Under the pieces are notes generated by a model, which ran no database searches, had not been told where the DNA came from, and saw only the letters and a program-made list of their open reading frames with translations. Below are positions 12,703-24,950 of a stretch of 64,000 nucleotides of DNA, piece by piece; position 1 is the stretch's first letter, and the number at the start of each line of letters is the position of its first letter. Made by a program: the position numbers and the translations under genes. Source of the stretch: Cucumis sativus (taxonomy: Eukaryota > Streptophyta > Magnoliopsida > Cucurbitales > Cucurbitaceae). Location of the stretch: positions 7,626,001-7,690,000 of the forward strand of contig NC_026657.2 in NCBI RefSeq assembly GCF_000004075.3, written 5' to 3'.

Positions 12703-15700
12703 ATGGCGGCATCTCCCCTTCCAAATCCTTTCCTCCCGCCATTTTCACCCACGAGCTCTACACAGAGCCCTAATTTCTATTTTCCACCTAGTACTTCCGT
12801 CGTCGGCTCACGGTGGGCTACTCCGTTTGTATCTTGTTCTGCTGCTTCCGTCAGAGTTGGAGAAGGAGTCAATCCAGATGATTATCATTCAACTATAAGA
12901 GCTCTCAATTCCAAAGGCCGCGTGCCTAGAAAATCTCTCGGCCAGGTTCGTTCCCCGACACCCTGTTTATATGATTATCTTCTAGTTGTTTAAGTAATGT
13001 ATGATGCTAATTTGTTATAGCTGCGTTTGAAATACGGGGAAAGTTTGGGGAAATTGTGAAGTGTTTATGATAATCAGTAATTTCCGTTTTGTAAATTCTA
13101 AATTGTGTGGAAGTCCCGATATGTACATGGAGAGGTAGAGAGAGATGATATATACAATATATTCTTCGATTATATGTTGGAATACGGGAGGTGGCCTTTC
13201 TTCTGGATAGCATTTGAGATTTGAGAATACACCATGTATCTGGATAATTTTGGGGAGATTTATTCTATGTGTATTTAACGTTTTTGTTCACATAAATCAT
13301 TAGGAAATGATTATTTTGATAATGGGTATTGAGGTTTATTTCTTGCATTATGGTCAGCTCACAGCCCATCTTACTAATGCCCATAGAAGCTTCGCCTACC
13401 CTAAACTAGGGAGACAATGAAGCTTTAAGTTAAGTTGTGAATATGGGGATTGAACATAGGACATTGGAGGGTATTATTAGGATTTAATTCAATGTATGAA
13501 AACTGTTAACGGCAAGTTTGATTTGATGATGATCCCTTCTCAAAGATGAGCATCGGTTGATTTGTTGGCATCTTATATGTTTGCAGCATTATATGTTGAA
13601 CTCTTCAATTAACGAGCAGTTGGCTGCTGCAGCTAATGTTAAAGAGGGTGACGTGGTACTGGAAATTGGGCCTGGAACTGGGTCGTTAACCAATGTCCTT
13701 ATTAACTCAGGAGCAACGGTACTTGCAGTTGAGAAGGTTAGTTTTCTCTCTCTCATGAATGATTTCTGTCAGATATCAATTATTGGATCCAGATGGGAAA
13801 ATGCGTTTTGAAATTTATTAGGCAAATAATGCTCATTCTAACCTAAAATGTTTGAATCTTTGTTCAAATGTTACATGATTGTTTAACCTGTCAAGTCTTT
13901 AAAGGATCCTTTACTCAATGAAAATAAGAACTTGAAATTTTGGTTCTCAGATGCAAGTTTATCTTTTACTTTGACTATGCACTCTGACATCTCATATCTT
14001 TCTTGTTTTGGATATACTGTTCAAGTATAGGACTCATATATGGCTGGTCTAGTAGATGAAAGATTCGCTAACACAAACAGATTGAAGGTAAGTTATATCT
14101 GACATCATCAGTATTATTATCTTTTTCCCCTTTCGTGATAATTTAGAAGGATTGCTGATCAAATTTCTTTGAGGACTAAAACATCTTAATTCTTATTTAA
14201 GAAGATCATTCCTATAAGGCGGTATTTCATTTTCTTCTTGTTAAGTTTTCTCACAATTAAGTCAATCGAGAAAGCTACTGGTGAGATGGGTCATGTAACT
14301 AGCCAATCTTTTATGCAACACTTGACGTTGCATCATTGAATATTCCCCATTCAACAAGCACCCTCTTCAGATTCATTTTTCATCATTAGGAAATGTTTCT
14401 TCAGAAAAAAAAAATCACTAAAAAATGCTTCTTGTGGGGTTGCTTAGCAGACATTAATAAGATTGGTGGTGCCAGGAATAATTATATTTGCCATGTTTAA
14501 GATTGGTGGTGCCAATAAATTTTGTGATCTATGTATATGACGAGCTTTTTTTTAAAAGTTTCTTGATGCATAGGTAGTTAATATAAAATTTGCCATGTTT
14601 AATCTTACAGTCTAGACAATGTTGTACTATTCCAACTGGAACATGCAGGTTTTGAATGAGGACTTTGTTAAATGCAATGTGAGCTCACATATGATGTCTT
14701 TGCTCAAAAGTATTGAGTTGTCTGAAGCAAGATCACAACCTGCTAAAGTGAGTACTTCTGCTAGATATGCTTCTTCACTTCTCACGTTTGCTTGTATTGT
14801 GTCAGATATACCCAGTACAGTAACCATTTTCTGTCGTTGTTGGTGTTGGTGTTTTTTTCTTTCTTATTTTTTATGCAGTGGTTCTCAAGTTCTTGCATTT
14901 TCTTAGATAATTTCAAGAACCAGTGCTTATGCAAGATTGATATCTTTCAATGGTTGCATGAAGTTTTTGTTTTGATCATAAAGCGTTTGTCATTTTTGTA
15001 TACATTGTTTGGGAAACTCAAGTATGTTGTATGTTTTAGTTTATTCTTCAAACAGTGTACCTATTTGAAGTGAACTATTTTATTCTAAATTAGCTTAATT
15101 GAATTTCTTGTCGGCAGGTAGTCTCCAACATACCTTTCAATATAAGTACAGATATAATTAAACAACTTCTTCCAATGGGAGACATTTTTTCAGAAGTTGT
15201 TCTTTTACTCCAGGTATATTCGACCGGCTCTAACCACTACATTATCTAGTTATTTCTTACCTCTGGAGAACAAGTTCGATTAGGACTTTCTTGTTGTGGT
15301 TAATTCTTTTTATCTGGTTAATTTTAAAATCTATTTTCGTTATACAAAGAAGAAAAGATACAAAACAAGAAAACAAGAGAGAGAGAGAGGGGGAAGAAAA
15401 GGAAAAAAAAGAAAAACAAATCTTCAAACTTTCAAGTTTCAATTTAGCTACGATATTGTCTATGTCTTTTCTATAGTGAAACTGATCTGTATTTAAACTA
15501 TCAGGAAGAGGCTGCTCTACGCTTGGTGGAAACATCTCTGAGGACATCTGAATATCGACCCATCAATGTATTTGTGAATTTTTATTCAGGTACCCTACTA
15601 GTTGTACTCTTTCCATATTGTTCACAATTTTGTGTTTCTTATCCAGACACGCTTCAAAATTTATGAATGCATTGAGATCTCTATCTCCTAAAAGGAACTG

Positions 15701-16991
15701 ATTTAATGATCGATTACTTGATTCAAATTACCAAACCTTAACAACCTATCTAAGCATTATCCTTCTAAAGTTGGAAATTATTTCACTCTTATTACTTTTT
15801 TGTCAGGTTTTAATGATTAACGTATACAAAATCTTAAACAAATAATTCAGATCTAACTAATGGAAACTATGGTTTAAATATTTCAAATTTGTTTAAGCAG
15901 AGTTAAACTATATTAGACTTGGATGAAAAATAAAATAAGTTGCTCCTATGTGCATCGATAAACAAATAACCAACTCCACGTATAACTTCAATACTTGCAA
16001 CTTTTTTATGAAATTATATATAAAATTTCTCTCTCATTTCCTTTGTAGATCCTGAATTGAAATTTAAAGTTCCGAGGACAAACTTTTTTCCTCAGCCTAA
16101 TGTAAGTGATCTGTAATTTGCTGAAGTATTCTAATTGCTTCTCTTCCTTTTCCTAGAAGTATCCGTCAAATAACCACCAAAGTCTTTACATATTTAATAG
16201 CCTCTTCTTCCTACATTTTCCGGCCACCTGAATGAGAATAATAAGGAGAAAAAGATAATGAAACTCCGATTTAGAGAACATTTGACATATGAAATTACTT
16301 CCAACTCTATCCGTAACTTTATTCTTCACTCACACAGAATTTGAAAACTAATTTTTTTTTGTTTACGATTTTATAGGTTGATGCAGCTGTTGTATCTTTC
16401 AAGCTGAAGCGAGCTGCAGACTATCCTGCAGTTTCATCCACCAAAAGTTTCTTCTCAATGGTTATATATTTTGCTCTGAATTCACACGTTTTCTTTCACT
16501 ATTGTGAAAATCTTGGCTCGACCAAAATATATCACTGCATTTGCATAGAAAGTGCCTACAGCCCGTGTTGCTATAGTATAATATGACTGTATACAAATTT
16601 CATGTTTTCAAATTTTACACTTTTAAACTTATATTAGTGAGCTACTAAATTCGCTACTGCGTCTTAATTTCTTCCTTGACGTATTTGCTACTGTCTTTTG
16701 ACACGCCTTGGATTGTTAATGTATTACAGGTTAACTCAGCATTCAATGGAAAGCGTAAAATGTTAAGAAAGTCTCTTCAACACATATGCACATCCCTAGA
16801 AATAGAAAAAGCTTTAGAAGATTCTAGCCTTCTCCCAACTGTAACGCATATCTATCTCTACTCTGCCTATTTTTTGTTTCCTCAGAATCTGTTAATTGAT
16901 TTCTTCATATTTGATTTGTTTGCAGTCAAGACCGGAGGAGCTAAGCTTAGACGATTTCGTTAAGTTGCACAATTTGATAGTGAAACACTAG
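12703..16991 (+). CDS. PFC1: Chloroplast 16S rRNA adenine dimethyltransferase (KsgA/Dim1 family, PALEFACE 1-like)
   Basis: Ten exons join in frame: 12703-12945, 13587-13736, 14031-14087, 14649-14747, 15118-15213, 15505-15589, 16049-16101, 16377-16460, 16730-16840 and 16926-16991. They give 347 residues, close to Arabidopsis PFC1. The enzyme N6-dimethylates two adjacent adenines near the 3' end of plastid small-subunit rRNA, using S-adenosylmethionine. The first ~60 residues are Ser/Pro/Thr-rich and poor in acids, as expected of a chloroplast transit peptide. SAM motif I is EIGPGTG at 107-113. The adenine-pocket motif is NIPF at 187-190 (NLPY in bacteria). PRTNFFPQPNVDAAVV follows, a family hallmark. 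All introns are GT-AG and all joins keep frame. In Arabidopsis, loss of PFC1 makes plants chilling-sensitive. The gene is convergent with the fructosamine kinase gene. Confidence 0.95.
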
Positions 16992-18772
16992 TTACTGTGG
17001 CATTAACTTGAAAAAATGATCAGTTCAAGTTCCTACAGGATGACTATTTCCTACTTTGGAAACCATCACTAGTTAAGAATCTAAGAAACACACTATTGGT
17101 TGCTCTGCGAAGAAGTTTGGAAGGAGGAGTATCAGTATAAGATCTCCTCATTCACCGTTTTTAACCTAAACATAAAAGAAGAAAGGAAGGAGAGTGAAGG
17201 GGATGGAGTATGTGAAGTCAACTGAGACGGAAAAGGCAGCGTCCACAACAGCTCTGAGAGAAGGATCACTCACTGGAAGCTACGTAAGCGAAAAAGCAGG
17301 TTCAATTCTTCTAATTTCTTGTTCTTTCCTTCTTTTACTTGTAATTTATATGAGCAACTTTGTTGTTACTGTTCATATTTAGCATGAAATGAACTCTTTT
17401 AGTTGTATTTGTATGTAGTTGAATTCTAGTGTTGGAAAGGATAGAAGTCCGTGAGTTGAAATTTAAAATCATGCATCCCTTCATTTTGTTGGGCAAATCC
17501 ATTTACAGTCTTCTTCATCTTCGAGTCTTGAAAATTGCGTACTTGATATGTGAACTATCGAGCACCCATTGAGAGGTCACTTTCAACTTCAAGGGCCTTG
17601 GTGATTCAGATTGTTTTTCATTGTCTTACTGAAAATGACCCCATTTTTAACTTAGGTTTGAGAAGTTGGGATTGTAATGAACGTATTATGAGCTGCTCCT
17701 TTGGATTGGAATGTTTAATACTTCAACTAATGGTTGAAGATCTCTAAGCATGCTAGATTATTTTTTTATTTTTATGTTTTAGACACCGTACATGCTAGAT
17801 ATGAGCGGTGGCAGATCCAAAAAAGTTCATGTAGGAGATATATTATATATTAGTATTAGGTGTCTAGGTGGTGTATTTTAATATTAAATTGGATCATAAG
17901 TACTCTTTGAATTTTCAAAATTGTGTTGAATAAATTTAACTTTAAAAAGTTTATACTCAGATTTTAAACTTTCAATTTATTGTTTAGCACTAAATTTTAA
18001 ATTATTAGATAACTTTTTATTGTGCAAGACAGGAAATCAAAACTAACAAACTTAAAAGTTTAGATTCCATTTATTAATCATCTAAACTTTTTATTTTAAT
18101 TTTTGAAAACTAAATCAAACACTCATTCCACTCTTGTTATGTAGTTCCCACTAACATTTTCTAAAACTTAAAACATTAAAGGAAAAACCAGGCTAAGAAT
18201 TGAGAATAAATAACCAAGTTAACTTACGCATGTTTTGACCATCTCGACCATCACTCTCAAACCTTCTAATATTTGATAACTAAAAAACTCGTAAGTTATT
18301 AAATGTTAAATCCTACGCAAATGAATAAACTCAGTTCTTATCTTTTATTACTAATTCAAAAAAATTCAAAATTTAAAAGTTCACGAGCTCTCCGAGTCAC
18401 CTGGATCTTTTTTTTTTTTTCCTTTTTCTGTTACTAGTTCCAATATCCACTATTGTCCCTACAAAAAAATAATTCACCAATTCTGATTTATTTGAATCCC
18501 TTGTCATTCATTAATCTCTTTAGAATTTTAACATATATTTCGCAATGCTTGGTGGTTTAAGAATTATGTACACCTTCTACATGAACTTAACTGTTAGATT
18601 GGAAGTAAATGCCTGAGAGAAATGACTTCTCTTTAAGCTTTCAGCTGCATGGCATAGAGAAATACAGAGAAGTTGAGAAATGGATACATATTCTATACAG
18701 CTCTAAGAAGCAGCAGCCAGCACCAAAATGGACTATGAACCACCAAACAAACCTCTCTTGGAAAAAGAATTT
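16992..18772. other. Convergent intergenic space between PFC1 and the fructosamine kinase gene
   Basis: The first several hundred bases are probably the PFC1 3' UTR. A short plus-strand ORF starts at 17202 (first residues MEYVKSTETEKAAST) but resembles no known protein and runs into a hydrophobic, intron-like tail. From 17800 to 18550 the sequence is AT-rich with no gene. Confidence 0.5.
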
Positions 18773-21440
18773 CTAAGCCTGTAATATCCGCAGATAGTCA
18801 TCAATTATAGACATGGCAGATGAACGGTACCCGGAACCGAAAAGATTATAATGATTTAGGTAATGATACAATAGATAAAGATCTCTCCTCTTCTCAAACC
18901 CAGGTTGCTTGGGCATAACCTGAAAAAGTTGACCAAAAATTTCAAAATGTAAAAACTAAATATCCAAGAGCTCTTAAAAGCAAAGAAATAGAGAGGAATG
19001 GCTACATCAGGAGTCCATTAACTTGGAATGATACCTTGAAATAAGCATCATAGAAAGAACCTCCAAATCCAGCACACCATGACATTCCAAATTCTGCTTC
19101 ATTGTGTCCATCTGAAAAATCTAGCCTTAGAAACCATACACTTGCTAAGATAAATGACTTTTCTTTGGACAGAAATTTGAAGACAAAAGGGCATTCCTAT
19201 GAACCCAATCAAATAGGAGGTATTAGCGTTCCGACCTTCATTCATAGATCTACTATCTCTGCTTCTACTTTTACTTTTATTTCAATCTATCTGTTCTTTT
19301 TGTAACCAAGCACAATTTTGCTTCGTTCCAAATTGATAAAGCACAAGGAAAGTTGAACTTACAATAACATGCTGGGTCGAGTATAACAGGCTCTCCATTC
19401 TTATCAGAGCTGATATTTCCACTCCACAGGTCCCCGTGAAGCAAACACGGTTCAATCACAACATTATCAAATAGAGGTCCAATACTTTTTGCCAGCCTTT
19501 GTCCTGTTAAATGCAAAAGCTACACTTGAAGCATTCTCGTAGCACCATAATTTTCAATCAGAAAGATAGCCAAGGGCAGCTGTCTATACAAAGAATAAAG
19601 CCACAATTCTTCATCACAACATGATGACAAGAATTTACTAAATCCTACAATACATATCTGAATACCTAATCTTCTAAAGCAATCTAAGGTTATATTAGTC
19701 CTTTTAGGGTCCATTACTAACTTTGAAGAAAGTGGTCAGAACATAACAGCCCTTTTATCATTCAAAACTGAAAACTGAAAAACACGTTCAACATCCAACT
19801 AAAATGTCATCTCATTTATCTTTATGAGACAGTTGAGAGAAGTGATTATACTTATATTGTTGAATGTCAACCAAACTAACACAAGTGTTATTCTCCAAAA
19901 ACAAAGTTCACCTTTTTCATAAATCGTACTGTCGCCATACTGGTCAACCGCTAGCCTCAGCTGAAATCCCAATCTTTCCTCCGCATAAAACCGTACCCAA
20001 TCCGATGACCACGTATTCATTTGTGGAGTACTAGGAGCATAAGTCACACAATTAGAATAAGAACTTACTGAGATTACTCTGCTTCAATTGCTAATAATGG
20101 TACTTATCTCCGACCTACGCTTCTACTTGAAACACTACCTGCCAATGGTGTTGTTGACATCAAAACCAAACCCCTTATCAGATTTTCCAGACTTGTGCAT
20201 TTCAGCAAGCTTTCTTCCCAGCTCAGACTGAGGCCAGTGTAAAAGGGTAGATTTATAAGTTATCATATCAATTCCCACGAAAAAGAGGATGCTCCATTTC
20301 TCACCTGGTTTCCTCTGGAGGAACCAAATTCAATGAATTCCATAATGATGTATGAACCACCAGAAGGCAATGGTCCGAACTGTAACAAGTAAAATAAGTT
20401 TAAGTTTAGTTCATACTTCTAGTGAAACGATGGGTGAATGAATAATGACTGGGCAATGAAGTATAACTTTTCCCAGAACTGAAAATCTTCGAACCTTGAA
20501 TGGTTTAGGAACACGGATAGTTTGGGTTTCGTACATTGCACTTAAACCAAGAGCCTCAGCTTCAAACATTGAGGGTCCAATGCTCCTGAGTAAGTTTCAT
20601 AACTGCTCACAATTTCTATTACTTCATTTTATCACCTGTCAACTATAAGAACCCAGAGTTTCTTACCTATTCCTTTTCACAAAGAAAGACCCTGCATCCG
20701 TGTCGTAACGATTTGCCTGGTTGATGCAACCACCACCAACTGGGCTAATTTTTGTTATCTGTGTTGCCTTTCCTTCAGAGAGAATCCATTCTTTTATAGG
20801 ATCATCACCCAGCGCTGCAACTGAAACAATTGAAAATCATAAACTCAATCGACTCAGGTCACCAAGAAAGTTCACTAATACCAAATATCTTTAGTGAAAG
20901 CATGCAGTTCAGAGAATAACCTCCAAAATTCCACCAGACACAAAGATCCCAGAAATTGAATAATTGAAATGAACAAAAATCTGTAACGAAACTTCCGCGG
21001 ACAGAAGGCTGAAATTTACTCTAATTAAAAGAAACCCAGATACAAACTGCTAATATCCTAAAAAAATTAAAAAAAAAAAAAAACAACAAAAGAGAATCAT
21101 CAATAACATAACACAATGGGAATGCACAAGTGAGAAGGCCACAACTACAAGGGCAGCCAAATGCCTCATATGACAAGAAAACAAGCCCCACCAACTCAAA
21201 TTTGGAATAGAAGAACACAAGATAAGAGGAACGGCTATTAAACACAAAAATTAAGTAAAGCTGGAAAATGGAGGAAACAATGAAGTAGATTTGCAGGTTA
21301 ATCAGTGTAAATTTATGTAGAGAATTGAACTCACCGGAAACTGGGTGGCGTTTGGCGTAGGATAGAGGAGGAGAGCGAAGCAGGGAAGGGGAAGAGGAAG
21401 AGGAGGAGGGAAAGTAGTTGAGAGACACGTGTGCCGCCAT
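18773..21440 (-). CDS. FN3K: Fructosamine-3-kinase / protein-ribulosamine 3-kinase, chloroplastic
   Basis: Nine exons on the minus strand join in frame: 21440-21335, 20820-20667, 20585-20495, 20379-20305, 20227-20139, 20030-19912, 19503-19363, 19111-19035 and 18919-18773. They give 332 residues; an in-frame ATG at 21461 would add seven. The enzyme phosphorylates sugar adducts on glycated lysines so that they detach, a protein-repair role. The Ser-rich N-terminus (SSSSSSPSLLRS) looks like a plastid transit peptide. The kinase core shows GGGCIN near the nucleotide loop, FFVK with the ATP-binding lysine, the catalytic loop HGDLWSGN at 234-241 and the metal-binding LDPA at 253-256. The last exon ends in a conserved Tyr-rich HYLNHYNLFGSGY segment. 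The length matches the Arabidopsis homologue. Nothing is missing. Confidence 0.95.
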
Positions 21441-21461
21441 TATCTTTTCGGAGGACGGCAC

Positions 21462-22724
21462 ACGAGGATGAGGAAGACGCTGTTGCGTTGTTCGAAGCTC
21501 TGTGTGGATGGGAATTGGGAAACTGTTGAAACGACGCCGTCTTCACTCTTACATCTGTGCCGTCTAAGTTTCTTTCGGTACAAAGCTATTTACAAAAATA
21601 TAGAAAAAAAAAAACATAAATAGGCTATAAAGATCGAGGTAAATAATAATAATTTGAAGTTTGTTAACTTTAATACATATATCTTTAATTAACAATTTAA
21701 GATGGTTACCAATGGCTGCGAAAAACTATTGTTTGAAATGGCGGTTAGTAAAAAACGGTGATTAGAGGTTGGCACAAATGGTCACTAAAGTTAGTAAAGG
21801 ATGATGGCTACCAAAACACAATCATCCATAAAATGAAATTTAATTAAATGATAACAATAAATCTCATGCAAAAGAAATTGTAATAGATAAACATGTTTCA
21901 AAATTGATGATAAAAATGGTATGGATACCAAATTAACTAATAATAGACCTTAACATGGAAAATGATGTAAGATTACAAAGTGTTATCAAATATAATAAAA
22001 TGATCAAAATATTTACAAAATAAAGTAAAGTTTTAGATTTTATCGGTCATGTAAATCTAAAAATTTAGGGACAAAAATATATTGTCCTATATGATTTCAT
22101 TGAATATTGCCTAATTATGTGTAAATCATTGCAACTATGGAATAATAATTGAAAGTGAGATTGTAAAATATGTCTAAATTTTGGGCCAAATCACACACCC
22201 CACGTTGCGAAATCATACATAATCTCTTATTCTCGTTTTCTCCTTGAGAAAAAAATAAACATGTACACATTTTCTTTTAATTTCTCATGTTGATTTAATG
22301 AGTAGAAAATGTTCTTTTTAATTAAAAGAAATATATTGGTTGTAAGACTAAAAATTAAATTTGAGAAGGGAAAGCTTGAATATATATATTGTTATATAGG
22401 TGTAATATAGATTTCCATGCTTAATGTTCTTTGAGTCTAAATGTTGTATTTTACCTATTATCGATGTATCTTATTAATATCACATCTTTGTTGTCAAATT
22501 GCTTATACACTAACATTTGGTAGATTTGGGTGAGATATAAATTGTGAGAAATCCAAAAAATTGGAGTGAATTTGAAAGAAAGAAAAAACTATCATTAAAA
22601 CGAATTTACGTCACAAAAATTTATCAATTTCAAACCAAATTAAGTTTAACAAATAAACCATAAACCGAGGACTCTCATGCTAGGTTGACCTCTACTGTCG
22701 TTTTTCTTTTCTTTTAAACTTGAG
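21462..22724. other. AT-rich intergenic DNA between two divergent genes
   Basis: No coding exon seen. The right part is upstream of the DUF4378-type gene and the left edge is the promoter side of the fructosamine kinase gene. The two starts are about 2 kb apart, too far for an obvious shared core promoter. Confidence 0.5.
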
Positions 22725-22835
22725 ATGAGCATGATAGACTGAAAAATCGAGTCGATTGGTCATTTACTAAGTCGACTATATAGTCATTTTTTTGAAAAAC
22801 CGACTCCAATTGACCCATGATCACCTATAGTTTTA
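22725..22835. repeat. Degenerate relative of the hAT-like MITE at 9987
   Basis: It begins with GAGATGAGCATGATAG, ends with GATCACCTATAG, and contains the words GAGTCGATTGGTC and AAACCGACT shared with the other two copies. No target duplication could be recognised, so the boundaries are approximate. Confidence 0.35.
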
Positions 22836-23345
22836 TCTTCTATTTAAACTATGCTCGATTGTCATGCATCATCTCTATTTCCAACATAGGTACATAGAAT
22901 CAACTCAACTAGTCCCCACTAGGTCTATAGTGATAATAATATGAAGCAAAAAAAAAGCATATGTTATGTGTGATTTTTGTATGTCCAAAACTACAAAACA
23001 AAACAACATATGCTTTTTTCATCATTCATTCAAGATCTCACTCAATCCCAAAGCTTTCTCCATTTTTCTCATATTACAAATAACTTTTCTTTGATGTAAA
23101 TATAATTTAATTTACCCAAAAAATAAATTAAAATAAAAAAGAAAAAGGAAGCATCCTTCTTAGTTTCTTCTCTAACTCAAATCTCTCTGCCCCCTCTTTT
23201 GTCCTTTTCCTTTCTCAACATTGCTTTCTTCACTCAGCCATGGCTGAAACTCACTGACACTCTTCACAATAACCCTTAATTAATTCTTCATAAACTTTCA
23301 ACTCCATCTTCGAAATTGCCTCTCACTTTCCCTCTTCCATCCATT

Positions 23346-23351
23346 TATAAA
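23346..23351 (+). promoter_or_regulatory. TATA box of the DUF4378-type gene
   Basis: TATAAA lies 77 bases upstream of the ATG at 23423, with a pyrimidine-rich leader between. The position is right for a core promoter. Confidence 0.55.
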
Positions 23352-23422
23352 CATCCCCATCACTCCCACTCAATTCACTCACTTCAATTCATTTCTCCTC
23401 TGTTCTTCTTCAAGCTGTTTCA

Positions 23423-24950
23423 ATGGCGGCGCCCACTCTCTCATTTCCCCCTTTTCCTCTTAATCGAGAAGCACCCACCAGAATGCTCAAGGATTTTCTT
23501 CACGAGACCAATCCAAATGGACTCGCATCTCCTAAACCAAAACCCACGTCGTTTAAAGCTCTCGCTTTCCACGCCGTCGTCGCCGCCGTTAAGAGGATCT
23601 CACTTCCGTCTGTGAAATCGCCCAGGATCTTCCCCAGAAGCCTCTCGCGGAGGCTCTTGAAGAAAACAGAGAGAGATGAGAGAGAAACCGGAGGCGATTT
23701 TGTTGTTAAGATTAAGGACATTATTCGATGGAAATCGTTTAGAGACTTGATCGACGAGACGACGGCGGCGGCTCCACCGCTTGATTTCGCCGAATCGCCG
23801 GATCGTTACACTTACACGGCAGCCGCGACGACTACGACTACGACGACGACGACGACGACGACGAGTAGTAGTAAGAGTTCGAGCTGGTGTGAGAGCGATT
23901 TCACGGCGGAGGATTTGGCGTCGCCGTCGTGGAGAGATTGGTCCGACGACGGTACAATGGGGAAAATGTACTTCCCATGTGTCGGTGAAGATTCGAACGA
24001 AACGACAGCCGCATACGCACAAAACGACGAAGAGGTGAGCAATAATTCAAAGTACTTCACACCTATAATGGAATTTGTCATCTTCTATATTTGGTCAATC
24101 TTTTCCTACCCTACGATCCGTTTTATTTTCGTTGAGATTTAGAACGAGCGATTGTGAACCGTTAGATTAAATCAATTTCTCTTATGACAATACTAGATTC
24201 GCCCGTGTAATAAGAAACGACACCGTATGTTTTAAAAAAAATTAGGGTTTAATTAAAATAATAATAATAATAATAATAAAGTAGATTTTAAACTAAACTT
24301 AGTAGTATATTTGACTTGTTTTCTAGATTTTTATCTTTTGATATCATCATCATTATTTTTTACATGTTATTGTTCATATTTTTCTATCTAAATCCTTAAA
24401 TTTTGTATTATTTATTATCCGTATTAAGTGAAATAAAAAAAATAATTGAAACTATTTACTAAATATAACAAAATATATTGAAATCTTTGCGGCTCATTTA
24501 AGTTTTTTACTTGTTTTACAGGTAAATGCATTATTGATACGAGAGGATAATGAAGAACAAGAGGTACTAGATGAAAGTACACGACGACTTTTAGAGCAAG
24601 TTAAAGGAGCAATTTCATTATCAAAAAGTTGTAGATTAGTAGAGCGTTGTGGGTTGGATTGGTTGATTCGAGAATTGTTTCGACGTGAACTTGCGGATGT
24701 TCAGGACGTTGACGAACGAGTGAGAAACGATGATCGAAGAATTAGGGTGAAGAATGGCAAAGATGATGAATATGTGTGTGATTGGTTTTTGTCTCACAAA
24801 GGGAAGGAAAGTTATGTGAGAGAAATGGAGAGGGAAGGGAAATGGGAGATTTTTGGTGTTGATGAGAAAATTGAATTAGGGTTAGAAATTGAAGGAGAGA
24901 TTTTGGGATGTTTGGTTGATGAAATTCTACTTGACATTTTTTCATTATGA
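23423..24950 (+). CDS. Plant-specific DUF4378-type protein of unknown function
   Basis: Two exons, 23423-24034 and 24522-24950, joined phase 0 at a GTGAGC donor and a TTTTACAG acceptor, give 346 residues. Near the N-terminus is MLKDFLHE (residues 21-28), a motif I associate with this family. The C-terminus reads GCLVDEILLDIFSL, matching the end of DUF4378 domains. The second exon also carries SCRLVERCGLDWLIRELFRREL, part of the same conserved region. Between them lie a basic Ser/Arg stretch, a poly-Thr run encoded by an ACG/ACT trinucleotide repeat, and an acidic region with DLASPSWRDW. Some DUF4378 proteins (TRM family) act at cortical microtubules, but this short form lacks a recognised TRM signature, so no function is claimed. 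Confidence 0.85.
23825..23868 (+). repeat. Coding trinucleotide microsatellite (ACG/ACT)n encoding poly-threonine
   Basis: An imperfect ACG/ACT run inside exon 1 of the DUF4378-type gene encodes about 12 consecutive threonines, followed by three AGT codons for serine. Length changes in such a run keep the frame. Confidence 0.9.

Noticed and set aside
17194-17382. Plus-strand ORF of 62 codons after PFC1 (MEYVKSTETEKAAST...)
   Set aside because: No recognisable family, a hydrophobic intron-like tail, and a position in the expected 3' UTR. Chance ORF or UTR.
17800-18410. Possible transposable element bounded by GATCCAAAAAAGTTCATG and an inverted GTGAACTTTT...GGATC
   Set aside because: The terminal match is short and patchy and no target duplication was found.
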